A stretch of 64,000 bases of DNA from positions 124,001 through 188,000 of the forward strand of contig JAEWHC010000005.1 in the NCBI GenBank assembly GCA_023387985.1. The letters run 5' to 3'. The notes under the pieces were generated by a model, which did not search any database, was not told the DNA's origin, and saw only the letters and a program-made list of their open reading frames with translations. Position 1 is the stretch's first letter. Each line of letters starts with the position of its first letter. Shown here piece after piece: positions 16,331 through 24,741 of the stretch. This DNA comes from Bacteroidota bacterium (lineage in GTDB: Bacteria > Bacteroidota > Bacteroidia > Chitinophagales > Chitinophagaceae). Both the position numbers and the translations under genes were made by a program.

Positions 16331-18361
16331 TCAGCGTTTTGCTGTTCCGGCGCCGGGTGCCGGCGGCTGAACACGTTTAACAGATGCGGTATCCGGAGCG
16401 GCAAGCTGGCCGGTGTGGAATTTCAGCGGCACATTGCTTCCTGCGGGTGATACCCTTACATAACCCTGCATTTCCTGGTGAAGAGCTGAGCAGAAATCGG
16501 TACAATAGAACGGGAAAATTCCTACCCTGTCCGGTACCCATTTTAAGGTCTGGGTTTCACCTGGCATTACCAGCAGTTCAGCATTCCTGGCACCTTTAAT
16601 TGCAAAGCCATGGGGAATATCCCAGTCTTGCTCCAGGTTGGTTAAATGGAAGTAAACTTCATCGCCAACCCTTACGCCTTCAATATTATCCGGTGTAAAG
16701 TGGCTGCGGATGGAGGTAAGGTAAACCCTTACTACATTGCCTTGCCTTACCACTTTCGCTTCTTTTTCTCCCATAGCTACATAAGGATGTTTATTTTCCT
16801 CAATCTTGTAAAACTTGATTTGATTGGCTTTGATGAGATCTGCCGGAGCTGCCTGCGCATAGTGCGGTTCACCAAATGTGGGATAGTCGAGCAACAACTG
16901 CATTTTATCACCATCAATACTGTACAATTGAGCACTCTGGGTCAATTCAGGCCCGGTGGGCAAATAACGGTCTTTGGTGATTTTATTGTAAGCAACCACA
17001 TATTTGCCATAAGGCTTGCGGGTGTTACCGCCTGGAACCATCAGGTGACCAATGGAATAATAAGTAGGCACACGGTCGAGGATTTCAAGGCTTTTTACAT
17101 TCCATTTTACGATTTCAGAACTTACGAACATGGAAGTATAGGCATTGCCGTTGGCATCAAATTCGGTATGCAATGGTCCGAGACCAGGCTTCTGAACTTC
17201 ACCGTGAAGAGCAGACTCATATTTAACTACAGGAATACCATCCACTTCGCCATCAAAATCTTTTTTGGCAATTGCATCCTGGAACTTCGCAAAGCTGAAT
17301 ACGGGAATCAGTGCAGCCAGCTTACCGCTGCCTACGATATATTCACCACTTGGATCAACGTCGCAACCATGGGGGCTTTTGGGGCAGGGAATAAGGTAAA
17401 CCATATCCTGCAACTCGCGGGAATCCAGAACGGTAACTTCTGTTTCGATCTGGTGGGTTGCTGTATGGGTTTCTTCATTCAGTCTGTTGTGTGCATATTT
17501 TACATTACGCTGCACTTTTCCTTTGCCGGCTTTCAAATATTCTTCGGCTTTTTTCCAGTTAACGGCAATAATAAAGTCTTTGTCGCGCTGGCTTGCGTTC
17601 ACTTCAAGCAGTGTGTATGCCTGTTCACTGTTGTAGCAGCTGAAGAACATCCATCCATGAGAAGGTCCGCGACCATTGCGGGCAAGGTCATAGTTAAATC
17701 CGGGTGTCCTGATCTGGAAAGCCAGGTTCATATTTCCGTTTGCAGAATCTATCTTAATAAAGCTAACCGATCCGCGGAAATTTTCCTTGTATGAATTGAT
17801 CGGCACATCGCCATCAGAATCATCCATAGGAACTGAAAAACGTGTACCGGCCACAATGTATTCATTGTTTTCTGTACCGTAGGGAGAGCTGTGGTTACCT
17901 GCGCTGTTGGGCAATTCAAGAATCTCAACGGTTTTGAAAGTGCGCAGATCAATACGTGCCACGCGGGGGGTGTTGTTGGCATTGGCAAATAACCATTTTC
18001 CATTTACCTCACCATTGGTCTGGCTAAGTTCAAGGTGGTGCTGGTCATCCCAGGGTACGAAGCCATGTGACGTCATAAGCATCGGTATGGTTTCTTCACT
18101 GTATCCATAGCCATTTTCTGGATTAACTGAAAATACAGGGATGCTTTTCAGCATCCGGCCGGATGGCAGACCATAAATGCTCACCTGGCCATTGAAGCCA
18201 CCGGATACAAAATTGTAAAATTCATCGTGTTCGCCCGGAGCAACATATACTTTTGAAGCTGCGTCGGAGCTAACTGCACTTTTGGCTCCCTTTGGTTTAC
18301 AGGAAGAAATGGAAATAACGGCTAGTGCTAAGCCGCATAACACGAAGTGGAATCGTTTCAT
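16331..18361 (-). CDS. nosZ: Nitrous oxide reductase NosZ, clade II (Sec-exported, lipoprotein-type signal)
   Basis: 676 residues. It reduces N2O to N2 in the periplasm. The signal lacks a twin-arginine motif and ends in ISSC (Cys21), marking a Sec-dependent clade II enzyme that may be lipidated. All seven CuZ histidines expected of the propeller are present: H108 and H109 (DDQHH), H157, H331 (SPHGCD), H398 (GPLHTEFD), H439 (IGHLM) and H500 (EPHYA). The C-terminal cupredoxin holds the CuA ligands H584 (IPHGF), C620 and C624 (YCTDFC), H628 and M631. About 40 extra residues form a Pro-rich tail. It follows the cytochrome c gene by 43 bp and precedes the nosL-D-F-Y block. No nosR is present, as is usual for clade II. 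Confidence 0.98.
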   Translation of the reverse strand: MKRFHFVLCGLALAVISISSCKPKGAKSAVSSDAASKVYVAPGEHDEFYNFVSGGFNGQVSIYGLPSGRMLKSIPVFSVNPENGYGYSEETIPMLMTSHGFVPWDDQHHLELSQTNGEVNGKWLFANANNTPRVARIDLRTFKTVEILELPNSAGNHSSPYGTENNEYIVAGTRFSVPMDDSDGDVPINSYKENFRGSVSFIKIDSANGNMNLAFQIRTPGFNYDLARNGRGPSHGWMFFSCYNSEQAYTLLEVNASQRDKDFIIAVNWKKAEEYLKAGKGKVQRNVKYAHNRLNEETHTATHQIETEVTVLDSRELQDMVYLIPCPKSPHGCDVDPSGEYIVGSGKLAALIPVFSFAKFQDAIAKKDFDGEVDGIPVVKYESALHGEVQKPGLGPLHTEFDANGNAYTSMFVSSEIVKWNVKSLEILDRVPTYYSIGHLMVPGGNTRKPYGKYVVAYNKITKDRYLPTGPELTQSAQLYSIDGDKMQLLLDYPTFGEPHYAQAAPADLIKANQIKFYKIEENKHPYVAMGEKEAKVVRQGNVVRVYLTSIRSHFTPDNIEGVRVGDEVYFHLTNLEQDWDIPHGFAIKGARNAELLVMPGETQTLKWVPDRVGIFPFYCTDFCSALHQEMQGYVRVSPAGSNVPLKFHTGQLAAPDTASVKRVQPPAPGAGTAKR

Positions 18362-18404
18362 AAAATGTTTTTATGATTCAGAAATAGTAAAGACTTGGTT
18401 GTTG

Positions 18405-18878
18405 TTACTGAACAGGAGCATCATTCTGACGCATAAATTCAAGCACGTGACGGGCATCATCGTCAGAAAGGTTTTGGTTGGGCATGCGCACCAGACACTC
18501 TTCCAGCAAGGCCATTGCAGTGGGATCTTTGTCCAGCATTTCATCTACGTTGGTGGAGAAGTTCATGATCCATTCAGGGGTATGGCGGTTCATTACGCCT
18601 TTCCAGCCTGGTCCAACCAAACGCTCATCAGACAATTTGTGGCAGCTGGCACATTTTACATCATATATTTTTTCGCCGGCAGCAGCCATATCCGCATTGA
18701 TTGTTTCACTAAGTTCTACGTTATCGAATTTTCCAATCCCTTTGTCACTGCCTGTATTTAAAGGCTCAGCTTTTTCGTTCCGGGCATTGGCATCGGCGGT
18801 GGTTTCACCATCACCTCCTCCACAGGCTGCAAAAAATAAGATACCAACAATTGTAATCGCAATTAATTTAAGACGCAT
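18405..18878 (-). CDS. Class I c-type cytochrome lipoprotein, nos operon electron donor candidate
   Basis: 157 residues. The signal has lipobox FFAAC (Cys19), then an acidic Gly/Ala-rich linker to about residue 55. A single c-type haem domain follows, with CASCH at 76-80 and a probable Met ligand in RMPNQNLSD (Met132). The fold ends with the usual DARHVLEFMR helix. Haem is attached in the periplasm and the lipid anchor would hold it at the membrane. It is the first gene of the nos operon, directly upstream of nosZ, so I infer that it passes electrons to CuA of NosZ. Its promoter region contains the paired palindromes shared with the divergent Crp/Fnr gene. Confidence 0.92.
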   Translation of the reverse strand: MRLKLIAITIVGILFFAACGGGDGETTADANARNEKAEPLNTGSDKGIGKFDNVELSETINADMAAAGEKIYDVKCASCHKLSDERLVGPGWKGVMNRHTPEWIMNFSTNVDEMLDKDPTAMALLEECLVRMPNQNLSDDDARHVLEFMRQNDAPVQ

Positions 18879-18919
18879 AAATTTCGGGTTTTAATTTTCA
18901 ATTTGCAAGAATACTCTTC

Positions 18920-18935
18920 AATGACAATAGTCATT
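18920..18935. promoter_or_regulatory. Crp/Fnr-type palindrome, box 1 (nos promoter)
   Basis: AATGAC-AATA-GTCATT is a perfect inverted repeat with the 4-nt spacer typical of Crp/Fnr-family sites. It is centred about 49 bp before the cytochrome c ATG and 96 bp before the crp/fnr-like ATG. Confidence 0.65.
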
Positions 18936-18949
18936 ATGAGTGCAGTCAT
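18936..18949. promoter_or_regulatory. Crp/Fnr-type palindrome, box 2 (nos promoter)
   Basis: ATGAG-TGCA-GTCAT has the same 5-4-5 layout as box 1, with one arm mismatch. Its centre is 15 bp from that of box 1. If the minus-strand TATTCTTG at 18904-18911 is the -7 element, this box would sit near -42, a class II activator position. Confidence 0.55.
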
Positions 18950-18981
18950 AAAAGTATAACATTCTTTAACACTATCGCAAT

Positions 18982-19013
18982 TTTGTGCCGTATTCTTATT
19001 AAACATATATTTG
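18982..19013 (+). promoter_or_regulatory. Promoter of the Crp/Fnr regulator gene
   Basis: TTTG at 18982-18985 and TATATTTG at 19006-19013 match the Bacteroidota -33/-7 consensus with a 20-bp spacer. The -7 box ends 10 bp before the annotated ATG, implying a very short leader or use of the internal ATG at 19087. Confidence 0.7.
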
Positions 19014-19023
19014 AGCAATTGAC

Positions 19024-19680
19024 ATGGCGACAACCCTAAACTTTAATGTTTTTTCCGCGGATCAGGAGGAATTGTCCAATTCGAACATGCCGGAAACCGG
19101 GCTGTTACTTTCTTATGGCGCCAACTTTGTGAAAATTCCTAAAGATCAGGCCATTTTCCGTGAAAGCCACCTCGCCCGTTTTTATTATAAGGTGGAATCC
19201 GGCAAGATAAAAATGTGCAATTACCATGAAGACGGCAAGGAATTTATCCAGGGAATTTTTGAAGAAGGGGAGAGTTTCGGAGAACCCCCCCTGTTTATTA
19301 ATGCGCCTTATCCTGCGGATGCCATAGCTGTGGAAGATTCCGTGGTTCTTCGGTTGAGCCGTAACCATTATTTTACCATGCTAAAAGAGAACCCGGATTT
19401 GTTGTTTCAGTATGCCGTTTACGTCTCCGAACGCCTGATGAACAAAGCCCAGCGTATGCGCGACCTGAGTTCCTACAGCCCGGAATTGCGGATCCTCAAT
19501 TTGCTGAAGGAAACCAAAAAGAAATCACACAACCGGTCTCCCGGTCCTGAAAGGATAAACCTTACCCGCCAGGAGATCGCCAATATGACGGGGCTTCGCG
19601 TAGAAACCGTGATCCGCACAATGAAAGCGCTGCAGGAATCCGGAAAGATCACCATCCAGAGCCGGAAAGTTTATTTCTGA
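19024..19680 (+). CDS. Crp/Fnr-family transcriptional regulator, probable nos regulator
   Basis: 218 residues. An N-terminal cyclic-nucleotide-binding-like beta-roll (about 30-130) contains KVESGKIKMCNY, EDGKEFIQGIFEEGESFGE and a long dimerisation helix near 125-150. The C-terminal winged helix (about 155-218) has LTRQEIANMTGLRVETVIRTM, with the Glu and Arg of the recognition helix retained. There is only one cysteine, so it cannot hold an FNR 4Fe-4S cluster; any signal must be sensed otherwise, for example through haem or NO. It is divergent from the nos operon across 145 bp containing two matching palindromes. An internal ATG at 19087 with an AGGAGG upstream is a possible alternative start. 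Confidence 0.9.
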   Translation: MATTLNFNVFSADQEELSNSNMPETGLLLSYGANFVKIPKDQAIFRESHLARFYYKVESGKIKMCNYHEDGKEFIQGIFEEGESFGEPPLFINAPYPADAIAVEDSVVLRLSRNHYFTMLKENPDLLFQYAVYVSERLMNKAQRMRDLSSYSPELRILNLLKETKKKSHNRSPGPERINLTRQEIANMTGLRVETVIRTMKALQESGKITIQSRKVYF

Positions 19681-19685
19681 ATCAA

Positions 19686-20117
19686 CTACCTTAAACGATC
19701 TGCTTTTTTAATCAGGTCCTGATCCCGCAAAATCCCAAAATAAGCCATGATCAAAAAGATAATGCTGATAATGGGCAATACAGCGCCGGGTTTGTATACG
19801 CCCCGCTGAAACATTTCAGGGTTTTGATCTGTAAACTTTCCTACTTCAGTGTAAATGAGCGCAATAAAAGCCAGGTTGAGCAGGATGCTCAGGAATACCA
19901 ACCACTTTTGACGACCCCGGTTTTTGAAGGAGAATATAGCGATTAAAGGGAATACCACACAAAAAGCAGAAACTATAAAAAGCATATAGCTTTCGCGAAC
20001 CAAAACAAACTGAGCGGTGCCGTTATTAAAAAAAGCCTGGTAAACCGGTAATGTATAAAGAGCCGATACGGCGAGTGCGGCAAAAAATAACCAAAGGGTT
20101 TGTATTCTTTGAATCAT
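19686..20117 (-). CDS. DUF4293 membrane protein
   Basis: 143 residues with four predicted helices at about 7-27, 44-64, 71-91 and 110-130, and short loops. The N-terminal MIQRIQTLWLFFAA is the usual start of DUF4293 proteins of Bacteroidota. The second and third helices are joined by a basic loop (KNRGRQKW), and the C-terminus is basic (DLIKKADRLR). The function is unknown. It is 21 bp downstream of glyA on the same strand and tail-to-tail with the Crp/Fnr gene with 5 bp between stops. Confidence 0.82.
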   Translation of the reverse strand: MIQRIQTLWLFFAALAVSALYTLPVYQAFFNNGTAQFVLVRESYMLFIVSAFCVVFPLIAIFSFKNRGRQKWLVFLSILLNLAFIALIYTEVGKFTDQNPEMFQRGVYKPGAVLPIISIIFLIMAYFGILRDQDLIKKADRLR

Positions 20118-20138
20118 AAAAAGGTTTTAATTGTTCGG

Positions 20139-21425
20139 TCAGCCCAATTCGGGATACAGCGGGAATGGCTGCATAAAGTCTCGTACAGCATTACGTGTTT
20201 GCGCAATCAGGTTATCATCATCCGGGTTCATCAGAGTCCGGTCAATGGCATCGGCAATGAATGGCATATGTTCTTCTTTTAGTCCGCGGGTGGTAACCGC
20301 CGGAACACCAATACGAATTCCACTGGTCACAAACGGGCTCCTGTCATCAAAGGGCACCGAATTTTTATTCAGGGTAATGTTGGCTTTATCAAGGGTTTCC
20401 TGGGCTTTTTTACCGGTCAGCCCTTTATTGCGCAAATCGATCAACATCAGGTGATTGTCTGTACCATTGCTGATCAGTTTATAGTCTTTATCCACAAAAC
20501 TTTTGGCGAGTGCCTGTGCATTTAACTGTACCTGCTTCTGGTAGGTGCCGAATTCCGGTGTAAGCACTTCACCAAAAGCGATGGCTTTGGAGGCAATGAT
20601 GTGCTCAAGCGGTCCGCCCTGTGTTCCGGGGAAGACGGCGAGATCCAGCAGGCTGCTCATTAACCGGGTATTGCCTTTGGGATCTTTTATGCCAAATGGA
20701 TTTTCAAAATCATTCCGCATCATAAGTGCCCCGCCGCGTGGACCGCGAAGGGTTTTATGGGTGGTGGTGGAAACAATGTGGCAATGCTCGAAGGGATCAT
20801 TCAGCAAGCCTTTAGCTATCATTCCTGCAGGATGGGCAATATCGGCCAACACCAGGGCGCCAATCTCATTGGCCACGTTCCGGACACGGGCATAATCCCA
20901 GTCGCGGCTGTAGGCGCTTGCGCCAACGATGATCATTTTAGGTTTCAGTTCCCGGGCTTGTTTCTCCAGCATGTCGTAATCTACGTAGCCGGACTCCCGC
21001 TCCACACCATAAAAATGTGATTCATAAATTTTACCGCTGAAGTTGGCCGGGCTTCCATGGGTAAGATGTCCGCCCATGCTCAGGTCAAGCCCCAGGATCC
21101 GGTCACCGGGTTTCAGGCAGGCCAGGAAAACCGCAGCGTTCGCTGTGGCGCCACTATGGGGCTGTACGTTGGCCCACTGCACATTAAAAGCTTCTTTCAG
21201 CCGGTTTATGGCCAATGTTTCAATTTCATCAACAACTTCACAACCGCCATAATACCGCTTGCCTGGATAACCTTCCGCATATTTATTCGTAGCAACATTT
21301 CCCATTGCCCTGATCACATTCAGGCTGGCAAAATTTTCGCTTGCGATCAATTCCAAACCATGCCGTTGCCTTTCCAGTTCTTTGTTCAGCAGTTCCCATA
21401 CCGGGTCTGTATTGGCCATATTCAT
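20139..21425 (-). CDS. glyA: Serine hydroxymethyltransferase
   Basis: 428 residues, normal for the PLP enzyme that interconverts serine and glycine while loading 5,10-methylene-tetrahydrofolate. Motifs seen are LELIASENFAS (about 21), KYAEGYPGKRYYGGC, PHSGATANAAV, LDLSMGGHLTHG and the PLP-lysine motif STTTHKTLRGPRGG. The Arg-rich end motif VTSGIRIGVPAVTTRG is also present. Starts at 21425 or 21419 (ATG AAC ATG GCC) cannot be separated. The minus-strand TATATTTG at 21436-21443 is a candidate -7 element just upstream. DUF4293 follows. Confidence 0.98.
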   Translation of the reverse strand: MNMANTDPVWELLNKELERQRHGLELIASENFASLNVIRAMGNVATNKYAEGYPGKRYYGGCEVVDEIETLAINRLKEAFNVQWANVQPHSGATANAAVFLACLKPGDRILGLDLSMGGHLTHGSPANFSGKIYESHFYGVERESGYVDYDMLEKQARELKPKMIIVGASAYSRDWDYARVRNVANEIGALVLADIAHPAGMIAKGLLNDPFEHCHIVSTTTHKTLRGPRGGALMMRNDFENPFGIKDPKGNTRLMSSLLDLAVFPGTQGGPLEHIIASKAIAFGEVLTPEFGTYQKQVQLNAQALAKSFVDKDYKLISNGTDNHLMLIDLRNKGLTGKKAQETLDKANITLNKNSVPFDDRSPFVTSGIRIGVPAVTTRGLKEEHMPFIADAIDRTLMNPDDDNLIAQTRNAVRDFMQPFPLYPELG

Positions 21426-21435
21426 TTAGTTTGCG

Positions 21436-21443
21436 CAAATATA
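21436..21443 (-). promoter_or_regulatory. Candidate -7 element (TATATTTG) for glyA
   Basis: Perfect TAnnTTTG match on the minus strand, 10-16 bp before the possible glyA starts. A TTTG lies upstream at a 15-bp spacing, which is shorter than usual. Confidence 0.45.
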
Positions 21444-21537
21444 AACCACAATGCTCATCAAACCGGCAAGCCTGATAATCCGGTTCAAAATCTGTTTTTC
21501 ATGTACTTTGCAGTTCCTCTTTAAAAGCTACAGGTTC

Positions 21538-21969
21538 ATGGAAATCCGCTTTATTCAAACACACTCAGCCGAATATGATCAAATGCTTATTCTTCGTAAT
21601 ATGGTTTTACGAAAGCCTTTGGGTATGGACCTGTTTGTTGAAGACCTGAGCAGGGAAAATTCAGACTGGCTTGTGGGCAGTTTTGAAGACGGCAGCATGA
21701 CCGGATGCTGCATACTTACAAACGAAGGGGAAACCATACGGCTCAGGCAGATGGCTGTGCATCCTGCTTTGCAGGGTAAAGGGATTGGCCGCAGCATTAT
21801 TGAGTTTGCCGAAGATTTTGGCCGGCAGCAAGGATTCAAAAAACTCAGTATGCACGCCCGGGACTCAGCAATTGGCTTTTATACGCATTGCGGCTATACC
21901 ATCCTCGGTGAAGGATTTTCAGAAATAGGATTGCCGCACCATCTTATGATAAAATACCTCCAAAAATGA
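21538..21969 (+). CDS. GNAT-family N-acetyltransferase
   Basis: 143 residues from the ATG at 21538 (MEIRFIQTHSAEYDQM). The frame is open upstream but that part has no family match. It is a single GNAT fold: the acetyl-CoA-binding signature is LRQMAVHPALQGKGIGRSII (about 71-90), with the Q/R-x-x-G-x-G loop, followed by HARDSAIGFYTHCGYTILGE near the C-terminus. The family transfers acetyl groups to amines, and the substrate here is unknown; the order of elements resembles ElaA/YjcF-like members. The gene stands alone between divergent glyA and convergent rseP. Confidence 0.88.
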   Translation: MEIRFIQTHSAEYDQMLILRNMVLRKPLGMDLFVEDLSRENSDWLVGSFEDGSMTGCCILTNEGETIRLRQMAVHPALQGKGIGRSIIEFAEDFGRQQGFKKLSMHARDSAIGFYTHCGYTILGEGFSEIGLPHHLMIKYLQK

Positions 21970-22031
21970 CCGAAAAGAAAAGCGCTGCCTTGCGACAACG
22001 CCTGGTTATTTCCATACATCTTAAACCGCTG

Positions 22032-23411
22032 CTATTTTCCCCAGCCGATCCAGTCGTTCAGGTTGGCATAAAGCATTAAAGCGAAGAGGATGATCATACC
22101 CACGATGATCGCATACTCAAGAAACTTCTCGCTTGGCTTTCGTCCGGTTACCATTTCGTAAAGGGTAAACATGACGTGCCCTCCGTCAAGTGCCGGAATG
22201 GGAAGCAGGTTCATAAAAGCCAGGATGATGCTGAGAAAAGCGGTCATTCTCCAGAATGACTCCCAATCCCATACTCCCGGAAACGCATTGCCGATGGTTT
22301 TGAAACCACCAAGGCCCTTGTAGGCTCCCGTACTGGGTTGCAGGATTTTTTTAAACTGGTCAATATAATAAGTGAGTTCGTACCAGGTTTTTTGCACTCC
22401 CGCGCCAATTGCGGCGGGAAATGGATATTTGATCACCTGCAGATCCACCCAGCCGAGACTATCCATTTGCCGGTAATTGGGCCCTGCACCATATGGCAGA
22501 AATCCCAAACGGCCCAGAGAGTCGACCTCAGAGCGCAAACTCAACTGCTCACCGGCACGATCAACATGAAGGGTAACCGAATCATTTGCCTTGGTCAGCA
22601 ATACATTTTTGAGCTCATCAAAAAATACCAGGGGTTCAGCATCTATACCGGTTATTTTATCGTTCACTTTCAGCCCGGCTTTTGCTGCCGGAAAATCATC
22701 CGATAAAGCCTGTACAATTACGGGGAATCGGGGCTCAATCAGGCTTATGCGTCCTTTATTTTTATTTTCAATCAGCTTACCAAGCAGATCAGTGGGAATG
22801 GAAAAAGTTACTTCTTTACCATCGCGCAATACTGTTGCTTTGTCGCCGGCCACCGTAAGTTCACGGAGGGCGTGTTCAAAGTCATTGATGGGTTTTCCGT
22901 CCACGGCCAGGATTTTGTCTCCATTCCGGAACCCGATATTGTAGAGCGAGCTGTCTGTTACCTGAATACCGTATTTCAAACTTTCCGCAGGAATTTTTTT
23001 ATCGCCCCAATGGTTTAAAATAAATGCATAAATTACAAAAGCCACCAGCACGTTCATTATGATACCACCCAGCATAATGATCAGACGCTGCCAGGCCGGC
23101 TTGGAGCGGAATTCCCAGGGCTGCGCGGGCTTTTTGAGCTGTTCCTTGTCCATGCTTTCATCTACCATACCGGCAATTTTTACATAACCGCCCAGTGGGA
23201 GCCAGCCAACGCCATATTCGGTTTCACCCACTTTCTTTTTGAAAAGGGAAAACCAGGGATCAAAAAACAGGTAAAATTTTTCTACACGGCATCCAAACCA
23301 CCTTGCAGTGATGTAGTGTCCAAATTCGTGAAGCACTACCAGGATTGAAAGCGACAACAGCAATTGTGCGACTTTTATTCCAACTACACCCCATTCTATT
23401 GCGAGCAACAT
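22032..23411 (-). CDS. rseP: RseP-type site-2 (RIP) metalloprotease
   Basis: 459 residues. The zinc motif HEFGH is at residues 28-32 in the first membrane helix, and the third ligand region NLLPIPALDGGHVMF is near 400. Between them are another helix (about 108-130) and a periplasmic portion with two PDZ-like domains, seen in GFRNGDKILAVDGKPINDF and AGLKVNDKITGIDAEPLVF. The last helix ends at the C-terminus. The enzyme cuts transmembrane segments of anti-sigma factors or remnant signal peptides. dxr lies directly upstream (116 bp), an arrangement common in bacteria. Confidence 0.96.
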   Translation of the reverse strand: MLLAIEWGVVGIKVAQLLLSLSILVVLHEFGHYITARWFGCRVEKFYLFFDPWFSLFKKKVGETEYGVGWLPLGGYVKIAGMVDESMDKEQLKKPAQPWEFRSKPAWQRLIIMLGGIIMNVLVAFVIYAFILNHWGDKKIPAESLKYGIQVTDSSLYNIGFRNGDKILAVDGKPINDFEHALRELTVAGDKATVLRDGKEVTFSIPTDLLGKLIENKNKGRISLIEPRFPVIVQALSDDFPAAKAGLKVNDKITGIDAEPLVFFDELKNVLLTKANDSVTLHVDRAGEQLSLRSEVDSLGRLGFLPYGAGPNYRQMDSLGWVDLQVIKYPFPAAIGAGVQKTWYELTYYIDQFKKILQPSTGAYKGLGGFKTIGNAFPGVWDWESFWRMTAFLSIILAFMNLLPIPALDGGHVMFTLYEMVTGRKPSEKFLEYAIIVGMIILFALMLYANLNDWIGWGK

Positions 23412-23527
23412 ATTCGGTAACGATTAAAGTTTATGCCGGAGCTGATTTTTTCCCGGAATTTGAGGTGCAAACAAACTAAATGTTTAGAGAAAAAAACGCA
23501 AAAGCGGTTCAAATTATGATAAGTGGA

Positions 23528-24691
23528 TTATAGTTTAACCATTTCAGCAGCGTATTCGCGGGCATCGGCATCAGAGTTAAAATAGTCATCCAGTGTGGGA
23601 TGTTCCACAAAGTGTACATGTTCCATGGTTTTTTCGACGACAGCCATCATGTCCAGAAATCCGATCCGGTTTTTCAGGAATGCCCAAACCGCGATTTCAT
23701 TGGCGGCATTCATTACACAAGGCAGGTTTCCTCCTTTGTTCAATGCTTCAATGGCCAGTGCGAGGTTTTTAAATGTTCGAACATCCGGCTCTTCGAAAGT
23801 AAGTTGCGGGTATTTGCGGTAATCAAAACGTTTTTCGGTATTCGGGATTCTCGAGGGGTACGCAAGTGCATATTGAATGGGCAGCTTCATATCGGGTATA
23901 CCCATTTGCGCTTTTATGCTGCCATCTTTGTACTGCACCATGCTATGGATGATGCTTTGGGCATGAATGACCACTTCGATCTGCTCGGGCCTCAGGCTGA
24001 ACAACCATTTGGCTTCAATCATTTCGAGTCCCTTGTTCATCAGGGTAGCGCTGTCAATGGTAATTTTAGCGCCCATTACCCAGTTGGGATGTTGCAGCGC
24101 ATGATCGCGTTTAACGTTCACCAGGAAATTTGGCTTTTTGCCACGGAATGGTCCCCCACTTGCTGTAAGGATAATCTTTTCAATATCTTCCACGGCTTCT
24201 CCCTGCATACATTGGTAAATGGCCGAATGTTCACTGTCAACAGGAATGATGGAAACATTTTTTTCCTTTGCCATTTGCATCACAATGTCGCCAGCCACCA
24301 CCAGGGTTTCCTTATTTGCCAGCGCAACATCTTTACCGGATTCAAGTGCTTTTAAGGTTGGCCGCAAACCGGCATAACCCACAATAGCACCGAGCATGAG
24401 GTCATAAACATCAGATTCTGCCAGGTCGGTCAGCGCGTCATCTCCCCCCACAACTTTACAATCGAGTGCCGAAAGCGCGTCTTTTACGACTTCCACTTTA
24501 GATTCATCGCCAATGGCCACCATGGCCGGCTTGAACTCGAGGGCCTGCTCGATCAGCAACTGGTGGTTGGACATTGCTGTCAGAATAGTTGCTTCAAACT
24601 GATCGGCATGGTTTCTTATCACTTCCAACGCCTGTGTGCCTATCGATCCCGTTGACCCGAATATTGCAATGCGCTTCTTAGTATCGTTCAT
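23528..24691 (-). CDS. dxr: 1-deoxy-D-xylulose 5-phosphate reductoisomerase
   Basis: 387 residues from MNDTKKRIAIFGSTG at 24691 (an ATG 6 bp upstream is also in frame). The enzyme converts DXP to MEP with NADPH, the committed step of non-mevalonate isoprenoid synthesis. Seen: the NADPH-binding FGSTGSIGTQALEV, LANKETLVVAGDI, the metal-binding PVDSEHSAIYQCM, the substrate-loop LTASGGPFRGK and MNKGLEMIEAKWLF. The C-terminal LPCVMNAANEIAVWAFL is also present. Length is typical. A TACCTTTG -7 element lies 18 bp upstream. The gene is followed by rseP. Confidence 0.98.
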   Translation of the reverse strand: MNDTKKRIAIFGSTGSIGTQALEVIRNHADQFEATILTAMSNHQLLIEQALEFKPAMVAIGDESKVEVVKDALSALDCKVVGGDDALTDLAESDVYDLMLGAIVGYAGLRPTLKALESGKDVALANKETLVVAGDIVMQMAKEKNVSIIPVDSEHSAIYQCMQGEAVEDIEKIILTASGGPFRGKKPNFLVNVKRDHALQHPNWVMGAKITIDSATLMNKGLEMIEAKWLFSLRPEQIEVVIHAQSIIHSMVQYKDGSIKAQMGIPDMKLPIQYALAYPSRIPNTEKRFDYRKYPQLTFEEPDVRTFKNLALAIEALNKGGNLPCVMNAANEIAVWAFLKNRIGFLDMMAVVEKTMEHVHFVEHPTLDDYFNSDADAREYAAEMVKL

Positions 24692-24709
24692 AATCATTCA
24701 AATCGTGTG

Positions 24710-24741
24710 CAAAGGTAAGTTGTGAACGGCTATTCATCAAC
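24710..24741 (-). promoter_or_regulatory. Candidate dxr promoter
   Basis: On the minus strand, GTTG (24738-24741) and TACCTTTG (24710-24717) are separated by 20 bp, close to the TTTG/TAnnTTTG consensus. It lies at the 3' end of the upstream GH3 gene. Confidence 0.5.

Noticed and set aside
16646..17794. 382-codon open frame on the plus strand inside nosZ
   Set aside because: Antisense shadow of nosZ; its translation is rich in Phe, Ile and Cys with no domain, whereas nosZ shows all copper ligands.
19024..19680. O2-sensing FNR with a 4Fe-4S cluster
   Set aside because: Only one cysteine is present; the N-terminal cysteine cluster is absent.
23600..24355. 251-codon open frame antisense to dxr
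   Set aside because: Fully contained in a secure dxr gene and has no recognisable motif.
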